Assembly: GCA_013398615.1 (NCBI GenBank)
Contig: VZSR01003807.1
Location: forward strand, 34,421,181-34,485,180
Direction: 5' to 3'
Length of the DNA: 64,000 nucleotides
Source of the DNA: Brachypodius melanocephalos
Taxonomy: Eukaryota > Chordata > Aves > Passeriformes > Pycnonotidae
Below are positions 24,582 through 37,080 of the stretch, piece by piece. Under the pieces are notes generated by a model. It saw only the letters and a list, made by a program, of their open reading frames with translations. It made no database searches and was not told the DNA's origin. Both the position numbers and the translations under genes were made by a program. How positions within the stretch are numbered: the stretch's first letter is position 1; each line of letters opens with the position of its first letter.

Positions 24582-25905
24582 AGCTGTCTAAAAAGGAGAG
24601 GTGCCATTTTTCCTTTAGGTCTGCTTTTCTCCACTGGTTTTATAAGAATGGTCTAGCATGACTGACCTATCATTAACCAGACTTTCAGACAGTCAAAGCA
24701 ATCCCACACCCAACTGACACTTATAGAACCACTCAAAAATCTTTTTTCTTTTTTTTTTTTTTTTAATCATAAATAAATAAATAAATAGATGTATTCATGT
24801 ACAGCCAGAAGTTTGGGGAACTATGGCTGCTTTGTAAGAAATTCTTATATATTTCATCTTCTGTATTAAACAACAGGCTAAGGTTTCATTCTGCTGCCTG
24901 ATAAATAAAAGAGAGTCAATCCACATGTCAGTGGAGAAAGTCTTAGAAATCTAATAGACGAAAATATCAGAAAAGTCGTTTTCAAGTGTTGCCTTATTTT
25001 ATTCTATTAGCATGACACTATGGCAGTGACCACTTTTGAAGTCTAGATCCTTCCATTGAGTGAGTTCTCATTGTTTGTTTCATTTTACTTGCTTGCATTC
25101 TTTATTCCCATTACAAAAGTCACGCTGTTTACATTCATACAACGTACGCCCACTGCTACTTTCAGTCACAATAAAAATCAAGCAGCTTCCTAAACAAGCC
25201 ATCAAATAATAATGAAATACTTTTCAGAATTTTATTACAAAGGGAAGAAAAAAGCATAGGAGTTGTTTCCTTTAAAACTGAAGAAATGCCTAGGGAATGC
25301 TGAGTCATCTCTGTGAAATCTGTCATTCACTTCTGCACTTGTAGAAGTCTACCAGAACTACCAGAGGAGAGAACTGGGAAAAAGTAGGCAGAGAGTTATT
25401 GTCCTCTTTGCAAACATATCTACTGACAGTATCAGAAAATCTTTTATCTTGATCTTCACACCAGGATGGACAAATCTCAATAAAACATTCAGTGTTTTTG
25501 TGTGCGCATGCACAAATGCACAAATTGATTCTAATATTTGTCCTGATGCAACCTCTCAGTATAAATAAGTAATAAAAAAGAAAAACTGTAGCAATAAATA
25601 TTTGAATGGTTAGGACATTTTAAAATCTTGATATGTAAGATTATGAAAACAAATTAACCAATATTTCTTCTGTGAAAATAATTTAACTAGATCCAGTGAT
25701 GGAAGACAACAGTGAATTTTTAGTCTGATGCTTACTAAGGACAAGCCTAATAAATCTTTACATATTGAAGGGCTAAAGTAGTGTGAATTTTAAAGAAGAT
25801 GCAGGAAATTTTGTAACTCTGAAAAAGAAATTAATTTGTTCTAAGAAAAGTACAATAAAAATACACAAAAGCACTACTTTAGCTTATTTTTTATGTCTAA
25901 TTACA

Positions 25906-25962
25906 TGGATTTATATAAATAATGCATTTTAATGGATTTATATTAGTAATGCATTTTAATGG
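25906..25962. repeat. 27-base tandem duplication
   Basis: TGGATTTATATAAATAATGC followed by ATTTTAA is repeated immediately as TGGATTTATATTAGTAATGC plus ATTTTAA, differing by two bases. Just downstream (about 26,018-26,063) another duplicated word, GCATATTAAAATRAGT, appears twice. Confidence 0.85.
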
Positions 25963-28101
25963 AACTGTAGATCACATCTGTTATTCTTGATAAGCCATAC
26001 TGAGTCCACGCTGCAGCATATTAAAATGAGTATAGTAATCTCAGCATATTAAAATAAGTGAGCACAGTAGCCCACCTGCAGTAGTATTTGATAGACAGAA
26101 AAAAGCTGCAAACTGGATAAATGAGTCTTGTTCCCAAGACCTAAAGCACACAAGTAGCAAAGGAAAAATGTCATGCCATGAGAAAAATTAAAAATTTCAT
26201 TTATATATTTATTTATTTGTTTCATACCAGCAGTAAGGATCAGTTATGTGGTGGATTGAAGAAATCATGGCAGCACTTTGTCCAGAGAAGCCACAAGGTG
26301 AATGGGAAAAGTGAGATGTTTATTGCAGTATTGAGCTCTAAGGAGTCAAGAATTTTGCCATATAGTAATTAAAGTTTCTTAGATTTATAAGAGTGGCAAT
26401 TAAAACCATGCAAAATAAAGGAATTAGAATCCTAGATATTAGACCAAATCTATCAAGAAATTAAATATTTTTAGATAAACAAAGTTAAAGCTAATATAAT
26501 TTCCTGTGTAAGGAAGAGAAAACAATACAATGAGTTATTATTGACTCCTAAAGTTCATTTGTGCAGTCATTTCATGCTAAATACCTGTTTTCCTGCAGTT
26601 TTGTTGTGAAAAGGAATATTCAAATTAAAAACAAACAAACAAAAAAGGCAGGAAAAGGAAAGAAAAGTGAAAAAGAATAAAAACAATGCAACTTTTGCTA
26701 GATTCAACATAGAAGATTATCTTCTACATATAAGGGACAAAAAATTGCGGTTTATAAATAAAAGTTTAGTCAGGAATTATGAAATAGAGATGAGAAAATT
26801 ATACTTTACTATTTGATGCAAATTGACTTCACACACTAAAGTGAAACCTAGCTAAATGACTTTGTGTTAAGGATGTTGTTCTCTGTGCTCTAGCATATCT
26901 CAGAAAAATATCTATCCTTATTATAAAACAGTACAGTGCAGAAGGATTTCTTCCCCTGTGAAAGGCTCCAAAAAGCATTCCCAGAGTGTATTATATGATA
27001 GCATTATTTGTTATTCTTTTTTATATGTGTACATCTGGTTATATACAGTCAAACTGGGCTATAGTCCCCACCACAGACTTCCTTCACCCCTATCCAAAAC
27101 ATGAATAACCTAAGTTCAAGTAATGAAAACTAAACACTGCAAGAAAGACATGTACAGCTCCTGAAGACAAAATGTAGAGTTTGCATAAGTTGCTAACTAA
27201 AAAGCCCTATTCAGTCAGCAGTGCCAGTATCTTCGTGTTTCTACTGTTTGACACAATGATGGATTATTTATTTACTGAACAGCACTGGTGGCCAGAAAAT
27301 CTGATTTTCATGCATGAAATCCATGAAACCTCAGCCACTGAACAGCTTCTTTTACACATGGCAAAGGTCACCTATCAAGGGATTTTCTCACGTTTTGTGT
27401 GATTGGTCATGCCTCATTTCCTTCAAGAAAATATGATTTCCCCAAAGTGTGTGCATTTTAAGAGACTCTCAAAGACTGAGAAAGTTATTTCCTCTTTGTT
27501 TGTGATAAGCACAAAATATAGAGACTAACCTACAGGGAACGACAAGCAACTGTTTGTAGCTGGAAACCATATTTAATCCTATCATTAAGGAAAACCTCAG
27601 AGCATACTAGGAACAAAAAGAGTGCAAAACTAGACACTTAACCTTGTCACTTAACCTTTCAAACTTGCAAGTATTTAAAGAAAATGTTCAGTGTATCTGA
27701 TAAGTGATTCCCCTGTTACGTGAAAGCACTACCTGTTCATACTAAGAGCTTCTACTTTTTTATGCACTGTGAGGTCAAACCAAATGAGGTGACGCTGGAT
27801 TTTTATGGAGATTTCACTCTTAAAGCAGTGAAACACTTTTACTTCCATGTTCTAATCCCCTGCAAGAACTGAACACTGCAGCTTATATTATCCATGGTTG
27901 GTGCAATATTGTTAGAAGGTGGCATTGCAACACATCTTCATTTTGAGTTTCATTCAAAGCTAGGCTGGCTCTTATTGTCGTGTGCAGGTATAAAGGGTCT
28001 GGCACAAAGAAACTCTGCTGATGGTTGCAGTCCTAAGATACCATGGTGACAGATAACTGTGTGAAACTATGAAAAATACAGAGGAATACACTGAAGTGGA
28101 G

Positions 28102-28205
28102 NNNNNNNNNNNNNNNNNNNNNNNNNNNNNNNNNNNNNNNNNNNNNNNNNNNNNNNNNNNNNNNNNNNNNNNNNNNNNNNNNNNNNNNNNNNNNNNNNNN
28201 NNNNN
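28102..28205. other. Assembly gap (104 N)
   Basis: A run of 104 undetermined bases. The left flank is ordinary sequence and the right flank begins with G/T-only text (GTTTGGTTGTGGTTTTGGGC). The missing DNA may therefore be a G/T-rich low-complexity tract that defeated sequencing. Frames drawn across the Ns are meaningless. Confidence 0.99.
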
Positions 28206-29640
28206 GTTTGGTTGTGGTTTTGGGCTTGTTTTTTCTACTCATAGGCCATAGGCCTGTCTTTTGAGACACTGAGTTTTAGAATGCTGATGAATGTCAACAA
28301 ATAAATCGAGAATATTCTGCAAGACCTTTTAGATTTTCTGTGATTTCTGGCAAAACCTGCACATCTGCCCATGACAATCTATGCCTTTCATTGGAGGAGT
28401 GATTCCCCATTTTCTGAGTTCTTGCTTCCTTTTTATTTTAAAACCATTGAAATCAATAACCTCCTGCACTGCTAGTGCATTTTATTATATCATATAGTGA
28501 GTCACCATCTGAAAAAATTCTCACTGCTCTTTCTACAGGGCAAACATCTGACTTAAAGTGCAATAATGGCAACAATGTCTAAAACGAAGAATGCGCAGCA
28601 AGAGGACATAATGTCAAAAGCAAAACATTCTCATCTCAACTGAAAATATCTGATCTGCTCAAAGAGAAATCCCATGACTTCTAACTTGTGCTATTAAAAT
28701 ATAATTTCCTGCACATTAGACAGGACCAAATAAATAGAAAAACAAAAAATGAAAAAGTTTATGTTTGATGGCTATTCCATAATCTTTTAGTAAAGAGAAC
28801 ATTTAAATACTAGAATAGTATTATGTTTTAATATATCAGTGGCATTGTTTATTTGGCTTTATTATTTAAAAGATTTATAACCTCTATCACATCTTTGGCT
28901 TGCAGTGTTAATTGAGACTTTTGGCATCTTTTTGCCAGAAAGGTAGTGATGAATTATTTTGACTATTAAAAAAAAGAGAAAAAACCAAACAAACAAGCAA
29001 AAAAAAACCTAAACAGAAGTCAAAAACAATCAGGGAATAGAAAGGCTTAAAATACAGTGATAGTAAAACAAACTCTATAGCTTAGCAACATTGAAAAGGA
29101 AGGTGATAATGTAACAATACTTAAAATAGATGGGATAAAAAATGCATTAAAAATACAAATTGATGCATAAAGCTAAATTAGAGAGATCATAATAGAAATT
29201 CTTCTGTGCTAGCTGAAATATGGAAAAAAACTGCTATTAGCATAAGTCTGTAATCAGTACAGAAGGAAAATTATGAATAATTACTTTTGAAATTTAACAA
29301 AAGTAAAGATTTAAGCTTTATGTCTGAAGAAAAAGTGAGAGTGAATAAAATTTTAATAGTATTTCGTATTGAAAAACAGAATATTTTTGCATGGCAGGTC
29401 TTGAAAATTACAAGTCTTGAGACATTTAAAACAAGAATGGACAACAGATGATTTAAACATACTGAAGAGTGCATTCAAAGTTGAGTAGAGAGACGGAGTC
29501 AAAAACCCCTTATCTGTCTTCTATATCTTACTGCTTTACCTCATCAATATTAAAAAATAGTCTGTAGTACTTCATCTCCAAGATCATAGCAAACAAAATA
29601 CAATGCTTAGAGAGGAATTTATGTATCTGCTCATTTTTTC
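28206..29640. other. A+T-rich non-coding DNA
   Basis: No gene is recognised. An A-rich A/C tract lies at about 28,968-29,010. The open frames are short and composed of A+T-rich codons. Confidence 0.7.
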
Positions 29641-29671
29641 CTCTGGGGCAGAACTCCATGTCAGCATTATC

Positions 29672-29791
29672 CACAGCACCTTCTAGGTTGTCTTCATCAA
29701 TGTCCCTCTCGTGGTACATGCGGTCAGATGCTGTGCACGGGCTGCCAACGCTGATGCTGATGCTATCTATGAAAGGGGGAGGTGGACGCCT
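29672..29791 (-). other. Candidate exon or conserved element (minus strand)
   Basis: On the minus strand an open stretch reads RRPPPPFIDSISISVGSP, then CTASDRMYHERDIDEDNLEG and AVDNADMEFCPRGK. It starts after an AACATAACAG acceptor-like site at about 29,794 and is preceded by a stop farther upstream. At least five CpGs fall in about 110 bases, far above the local level, and the peptide has a balanced, acidic, non-repetitive composition. The polypyrimidine tract before the acceptor is weak and the only GT near the expected end (AAG/GTGCTG, about 29,683) is a poor donor. The opposite strand is also open. I do not recognise the protein; a conserved regulatory element is an equal alternative. Confidence 0.25.
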
Positions 29792-32700
29792 CTCTGTTAT
29801 GTTAATTTCGCCAGCTCAAACTTGGCTGCTGCTCCAGCTGCCTCTGATGTTTATGGAAAGCATGTTTGTGTTAATAAACCTCTTGCATCGTTACAAATTG
29901 CTTGGGATAAGTATGACTGTTAGTGCTCTGATTTGTCTTGGGGAGCTAGAAGGAACTTTACCTGTGGGTTGTCAGAATAAATCAAAACAGTGTAAAGATT
30001 GTTTTATTTATTCATTTCTCTCTAGATAATATCCTTCCTCTAAGCACATGGTTTAATGGGATAATGCTTGTATGAAATAACCAGGGAAATTTGCCAAGGA
30101 GTCTTAGATTTTGTAGAGAAATCCTTCTTTTTTTTCTTTTTTTTTTTTTTTTTTTCCTCCACTGACCTTCTGAAATCTGAAGTTAATACCAGAAGCAGGA
30201 TGGTGTGTCTTCAATCTGAATTAGCCTGCTGCTAATTTACATCCAGGTTTATATTTACCTCTTATATTTCTAGACTGCATGCAATGAGGTTATTTACAGA
30301 GTGGTCCTGTCTTCCATTCTTCATTCTTAAATATATTTAAAAAGGCAAAAATACAAATTCACATTTCAGGGTTTTTTTAAAAGGTTCCCAGAATTTTAGA
30401 ATTCCCATAGAAAAAAATAATGAAGTTAATTTTGTACTACAACACAGGTAGCAGACATACTATGTTTCCGTGCAAGACAATGTTTGGTCACAATAGGTGA
30501 GCTTTAAGCTATTTTTTCTTTTTTATTAAACACATAATTTTCCATTTAATGAAAACATAATATTTAATGATTAATGCAACATTTAGTCCAGCCATAGACA
30601 GCAGCTGCAAGAGTTTACCAATCAAAACAATGTAAATATGGTGGCCTTATTTTTTCTGACAAACAGAAATTACTACGGCTGTAAATCAGTTGCACTTAAG
30701 GCCATTTATTTTTCAATTTTTTCATCACTAAAATAAACATTAGTAATTGTTTTGGTGACAAAACTAAGTTCCAGAGAAAGACAGAGAAAGAAAAAAAACA
30801 ACCCACAATCGCCATAGAATCAATTCTTTTAGGAATTTGGAAAATAGCAAGTAATCATTGCTTATTATAGTTTTTGACAGCTTAAGTATAAAAAAATCAA
30901 TTACCATGAAACTACTATCCAGATTAATGTTGAAAATAAACCTGCTTCTTAGGTACCTGATAACACAGCATTGATTTTTATTGTTTGAGGGAGGCTGGCT
31001 ATATTTAATTTCTTTTATTGATTTTTTTTTCCTTAAGTCCTATATTCAATGCATGTGAGATATAATACAATTTCTTATAGCAAAGTAATGCCAGGTACCA
31101 AACCTGTGAATTAATTTTATATGAGTGAAAGCAGTGCTTAGTAATTTGCTGAGTATTTGAGAGCAAAACTAGTAATTTTCCTCTTTAGTATTTATAAATA
31201 TCAAAAGGTCTTGAAGCTGGCATGGTGGTGTTGGCTCAAATGAGAAAACCTTGCAGTAATTTCTGATATCTTGACACTGCAGCACCTCATGTCCTATGTC
31301 CTATGCCTCATGTACTTTGAATGCCACTGGTGATTGAAGGGTTTTGGAAACGAGATGAAAAATATAATCAGCAAGATTTCTAGTCAGCTTTTGATACTGT
31401 AAGTTCCAAGTCTGAAAGCAATTTTAAACAGAAGTGAACACATGATTTAAAACCACACACAAACACGACAATTTAAAATAAATAAGAGCACATTGTTTGG
31501 AGTTTAAAGTGGTTCTAGTCTTTCTTACAACTAATAAATGACTAAAAACAAGTAACATCCATGAGCTTCTGTGTAGAATTTTAATAATTTCTGCTTCAGC
31601 AAAGTGAAAGCAGTGCATTTAGATAAAAGAAATGCAAAAGTATTTACTTCCTTCAAGTGAATGTAAAATATGCAAACGCAGCGATTCAGAAAGATAGAAT
31701 GAAAACTTTGGGGAAGTATTTCAGTTTCACTGAAATGTTGCTTGTTGTGTCATGCTACATAGCTTTACAGCAGAAGCTCTCCTTGTCTAAATGTGCTCGA
31801 TAAGGCTGGTGCCCGTCAGAGAGATTGCCTGTTATTTGGAGATAACTGAGAGGAAGAGTTTCCCTGCAGCAAAGCACTGCTCTGTTTAGCCTTGGAGATG
31901 ATGGTGACATCTGAAAGTGGGTAAGCAAAACCCCACACACCAAGATACTGTCACGCTCAAAGCCAGTTCATGCAGCAGGGGAAGATCACACTCCATCTGA
32001 TTCCAAACAAAGTAAACAAAGCCTGCCCAGATTACCCTGAGGAGCTTTCAGAGGTTAATAAAGATGTCATGGCTGTACCTGGAAAGACTTGATTGTTCAT
32101 GAACATTTAGCTACTTACCCTGGTGGCTTTACCTGTGTGAAATGGAGCAGTGGGTGGCAGTGTTACGCTGCTTCTTCCTAGGCAGAGAAGAGATTTGAAA
32201 AAGGGGAATGAGAAGGAATGGATCTAAATGAAGTTTGAGAAGTCCATTCTTTACTGATCATTTGATCAGAGGTGCCATAATAAAACCAAATCATTTGATT
32301 TCTCCTAGTGTCTCTTCTTTCATTATAACTTGAGTGACACAATGCAGTCAGTTGCAGGAGTTTTACTGAATTGAAAAAAAAAAAGGACAATGGTGATTTG
32401 AAAGGAGTGGTTTGGTTTTGGGATTTTTTTGGGGTTTTTTTCCCTTCATTTTGTTTAATTGGTACACATATTTAATAGTCATGACTAATTATCATCACTT
32501 TCTATAGTGATAATACCTACCAATGGGGAGGTACCTTCCATGGGGAAGCAAGAATAGTTATGTTGAGTGCTGTATAAAATGTAACTTCTTACTGACTTTA
32601 TACAGTACTTGAAATTTTTATTGAACAATTTCTTTTAGGATAGCTTTTTGGTAGATTGGTCAAACAGCATTAACAGAAAATAGCATAATATTAATGAAAA

Positions 32701-34058
32701 GTTATGACTTTATGGGAAAATGTTGAGATGAAAGATAGTATTTGGGCTGTTTATGCATCTGGGTGCCTAAGTTATGAGGCTGATTTCCTTACCTTTGCCT
32801 AAAACTGAATTAATTCCTGCAGAAAACAAATACGAGATAGAATAAAATCCACCTTTGGAGGAGCTTGTTTCTTTCACTTGTTCTCTCAAGGTATAGAGAC
32901 AGGTCAGCTTCCTAACATCAGCAACAAAATTTAGAGAGCAAAATAAGCAGATTTACACAGTCGTATTATGCAATATTTTGCACAGCAAACCCATAAGGGA
33001 AACAATATTTTATACGTGTTGATAACACTGCTGCAAATATATGGCTGTGTTCATTAAGACTGACCTGCATTGCCAGAGTTCATCCACTGTCCATCATCAA
33101 CACCACGCCTGCAAGTTTAACTTGCTGTTTAACTTCCTACATTGGAAAGATGATTTGGATACCACTAAGACACCTCAAATCTCATCCAAAAATGTGTCAC
33201 TTTACTGGATTTTTTCACATTCAGTTCTGCTCTGGATACTAAGAATCTGCTTTCTGATGTAGTTAGGTGGGTGTGTAAAACAGATCAAAGTTACTTTACT
33301 GACTAAAACCCACTCCACCTTCATTTTATTCAACACCTCTCAAAATTTTGAAAAGATGAAATATTTTCGACTTTAGCATATAATATTGTTACCCTTATGG
33401 TGTTTCAAGAAATACTGAGTGAATCCATCAAAACAATATTCCTTCAAAGTCTCCTCAAGGAGCATTTGTAAGTTGTTTAGTCCACTATATTTGGTGTCCA
33501 AGTACAAATATACTTCATAGGAAACAGTAGCTTTAGAAAAGCAGAACCAAGTTGGTAAATTTGCTGGGTTTTTTTTCTCCTCCTGCCTGAATAGGTATTT
33601 GTCAGCAGAAAATGTAAAACAAAACAAAACAAAAAAAAGTAAAACAGAGTTCAAACAAAAAGCTTCATTGTTACAGACATCTCAAAATAAGTATTTGTTC
33701 ATTGTAGAGATATTAAATTTCCTGCTTAGACGGTGCCTGTACTGCATCAAAATTGCAAAGTAAGGTGTGCTTTTGCTCTCTGACATCTAGACAAAGCCCC
33801 ATGCTCTCTAGGGACCGACACGAGCATTATTCTTTACTCCACCTTCAGGTCTTTATGCAGGGAAAAATGCACACATGCACATAAGCTATAAAGACAGTCA
33901 CTGAACTCGGTCCTGACATATGAGCATTCAGGTCCTGCTGCGTGCATCAGGATACCTCTGACACAGGACTAAGAATTCACTTAGTGCTTTGTCTTCTGTT
34001 CTGGAAGTACCATACATACTGCAAAACAGTTTGCACTGTTCTCACATTCTTTTTTGGC
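29792..34058. other. A+T-rich non-coding DNA
   Basis: No gene is recognised. It includes a poly-T run at 30,128-30,155. The moderately G+C-richer stretch 31,740-32,170 has no long frame. A G/T-only tract lies at 32,408-32,442. Nothing here resembles a known repeat family on reading. Confidence 0.65.
30128..30155. repeat. Poly-T run
   Basis: About 28 bases of T with a single C interruption at 30,136. No retroposon body is recognised on the minus strand beyond it. Confidence 0.9.
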
Positions 34059-34495
34059 ATAGAATCATAGAATGGCTTCAGGTTGGAAGAGACCTTCAAA
34101 ATCACCTAGTTCCACTCCCCTTGCCATGGTCAGGAGCACCTTCCACTAGACCAGTTTGTTCAAAGCCTCATCCAACCTGTCCTTCAATATTTACAGGACT
34201 GAGGCACCCATGACTTCTCTGGGCAACCCCTACCTGTGCCTCACCATTTTCACAGTGAAGTGAAAAACATCTAAACCTACCCTGTTTCTAATCTACCCTT
34301 GTCCTATAACTACACGACTTGTAAAAATATCCTTCTCCAGCTTCCTTGTGGGATGGCTGTAAGTACTGGAAGGTGCTTTAAGGTCTCCATGCAGCCTTCT
34401 CCTCTCCAAGCTGAACAACAGCTCTCAGACTATCGTCATAGGACCCCAACTTTCTCAGACTATTTTCATAGGAAGGGTGCTCCACTCCTAATTGC
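34059..34495 (-). mobile_element. CR1 LINE 3' fragment, minus strand
   Basis: The plus strand opens with CATAGAATCATAGAATGGCT, the reverse complement of a CR1 3' end. It continues with GGTTGGAAGAGACCTTCAAA and CCTTCCACTAGACCAGTTTG, which are standard antisense CR1 text, and reaches CCATGCAGCCTTCTCCTCTC before fading near 34,495. Only about 0.44 kb of the 3' part is present. A 30-base tandem duplication at 34,424-34,473 (TCTCAGACTATCGTCATAGG against TCTCAGACTATTTTCATAGG) arose after insertion. There is no coding capacity. Confidence 0.95.
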
Positions 34496-35884
34496 AGGCA
34501 AATTTGGTTTGGTCAGGAAAAATCATCCATAAATGTCTTAAATTATAATCTAAAAATAGTGGGGGGTTGTGTGTGTTCCACTTTTTAATTGCAAATTTCT
34601 AACAAATACAACTTCTTGTTTATCAGTTGTCTTTTCTGTGATGTGATTTTTACATCTGTTAATTGATTGCTATTATTATTTTTTAGATAGTGCTCAAAAC
34701 CTGGAACCACATTATTTTATACAGTCTCTACCCATGCAATGGAAAAGAATAACTTCCATACTAAAGCTCTGATTAGCCATGATAAGACAGAATTAATTGG
34801 TACGATCAAGAGAAAAGGAAGGAAAAAAGAAGAAAACAAAACCGTTTTATTCATAGCAAACATTTATTAAACAAAGATTATTGCTAACATCTTTTTAAAT
34901 TATATTCTAGATAAAAGCACATTAGCAATCGTATGAGAAATGTCCCTAAATCTATAATTGTTACGAGTAACTTGCTTACAGATTGTTTTGCAAGAAGTCA
35001 GCCTGTCAGTAATTTTCATATAGTCATGGAAAGCAATAAAAGAACCTGAAGAAATGTTCAGTGAAAATCCACCTACTTAAGCTGCAGTCTGTGATTTCTG
35101 TGTGTACAGTTCTGTTTCTGGCACTGGGAGAGAGAATTCGCAAGATCTTGTGTTGCTGGCAAATTACTGGAGTTGTTAATTGGAATGATTCTGCATTAAC
35201 ATTTTCTGCTTTTGTCCAAGGGAAATGCAGAATGGCAGATGTAGTGTGGAAAGCTTTTTAGTTTAGGGACAACTCAACACAGAATTATGGGGAGAATTCC
35301 TGCCCCACTGTAGTTACCCACTAAACTCTCATTTGAGTTAATTCAATTCACTGTTGCACCCACAGTGATAAAAATAATATAAAAGCAAAGGCTCCTCACT
35401 GAAGCATAACAAAGGCTGTCTATAGCAGGGACACTTAACAAGAAAATGTGCTAGGCTATGGAAAGGCAAGTACATCCTTTTTCACATTAAACAGGTGAAA
35501 TTGACCTCAGTTAGGGTTCAGACAATTATAAAATAGAGCTCATGTACCCAATTACATCCCTGCTAGACTTTCCACACTCCTTCAAGGTGCACCCCATTTT
35601 TCATACTTTTCTCTTAAAACCCTATCAACCCAAAGCCTTTCCCACACCAGCTGCTCCTCCACAGTCTGGAAGCAGGAGCAGCCAATGTCCCAAGCAAAGC
35701 AATATTGGACTTTAAACTCACCCAGGGATTGTTTCACCACTCGATTGCTTATCAAGGCTATGAGCATTCCTAGCATTCCTGGAAAGGACCAAGAAATGTG
35801 CTATGTGTTCCCAGACCTCACCAACAGGCCTTAATCACCCTGCTCCCAATACATCTTTACATTTTTTTTCTTATGGACAGACAA

Positions 35885-36055
35885 TGTTTTTGAGTTTGTT
35901 TTGGTTTTGGGTGTTGGGACTGTTTTTGGGGTTTGGCAGCTTTTCAGGTTTAATTTTGTCTGGGTTGGATTGGGGTGGTGGTGGATTTTGGTGCTTTGGT
36001 GTTTGTACTTTTTTTTGTTTGTTTCTTTGGTTTTGGTTTTTTCCAAGGTTTTTTA
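35885..36055. repeat. G/T-rich low-complexity tract
   Basis: About 170 bases of plus strand are dominated by G and T, with runs such as TTTTTGGGGTTTGG and TTGGGGTGGTGGTGG. This composition alone makes both strands look open (Phe/Leu/Trp/Gly-rich on one strand, Lys/Thr/Pro-rich on the other). Several GGG and GGGG runs lie at 35,909-35,981. That satisfies loose G-quadruplex spacing on the plus strand. Confidence 0.9.
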
Positions 36056-37039
36056 TGTGCCCTGAGAGTATTTATTTTTTTAGTAATTTTAAGCTAAATT
36101 CTTAGAACTATTTGCTAAGTATTCTGGAGAGAATAGAGGATAACAGCTGTGGTATTTCTCCTGGTGGGCAGCAATTGAAGTTATTATTGTGATTTTGGTT
36201 ATTCCTCTTTTTTTGGTTACTTTTAAAATAAAAATGCATGTAAAAGATAATTATTCAGCATATTTATCAGAACTTATATGAAAATGTTTCATCAAAGATA
36301 GTAGAAAATGTGATTGTCAATAATAAGGCTTTCTTCACGGGTTTATTAAGCATGAAAAAAATCCTGCACACACTTTTTTTGCTGAATTGGACATTTTTGG
36401 CTAAGCAAAATAGTTGGTTGGAAAGCTCCACAAATTGTGAATATATTGACATAATGTCACAGTAAAGCAATTCTTTAGTTTTACTTACATACATCTAATG
36501 GGGGGACAGTTTCTCTATTTTATTTTGGTTTTCTTTATTTTTATTTTTATTAATTAAAAATAGAGTTTGTAGAAAATGTCATTTCCATTTTTTAAATGGC
36601 CCATTCTCCCAAATTTTATTTTTTTTTCAGTTCAGCAAGGAACTACACTTTTTTAGGCTAGAATACTGAGCTGAAAAGACCAGCTGGCATAGTTCTGGAG
36701 ACAACCAGATTTCTGAAACCCAATTTCTTGTCACAAGAAGCATTAGGCCAGATCCTACCTTTAAATAAATCAGCATGGTTGCATAGAATTGAAATAATAG
36801 CTCCATAATAACTTTTTCGATTGAGAATATCATTAAAATACAGATATGAAGGATACATTGCTAACAGGGCTAATACTTGAATGATGGAAAAATGAGATCC
36901 TTATGGGAACATTAATCAGTATTGCTTTATGCTTTACTCAGTTTTGTAGAGCAACTCTGATTTTAAACAGCTGAAGTTTTCATCCAAACAAATGGAGTTA
37001 TTCCAAATTCAGTGACTACAGATTGTTTATATTTTTATA

Positions 37040-37080
37040 TATTTATTATTTTTCTTATTTATTTATTTATTATTTATTTA
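37040..37080. repeat. TTTA tetranucleotide repeat
   Basis: Imperfect TTTA/TATT units (TTATTTATTTATTTATTATTTATTTA-type) lie in very A+T-rich sequence. It is a minor microsatellite. Confidence 0.85.

Larger units (their letters stand above)
22632..28101. other. A+T-rich non-coding DNA
   Basis: No gene is recognised. A patch at about 23,630-24,000 is richer in G+C and has a plus-strand frame of 118 codons at 23,644-24,000; it contains SAAASQHPSPLAHPPPPSSL but resembles no family I know. Poly-T and TAAA runs occur at 24,745-24,788. Two short duplications are listed separately. The remainder is plain A+T-rich DNA. Confidence 0.65.

Noticed and set aside
28033..28269. Frames crossing the N run
   Set aside because: The central residues are undetermined, so the frame is an artefact of translating Ns.
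35803..36105. 100-codon aromatic frame and its antisense Lys/Thr-rich partner
   Set aside because: Both come from the G/T-only tract at 35,885-36,055.
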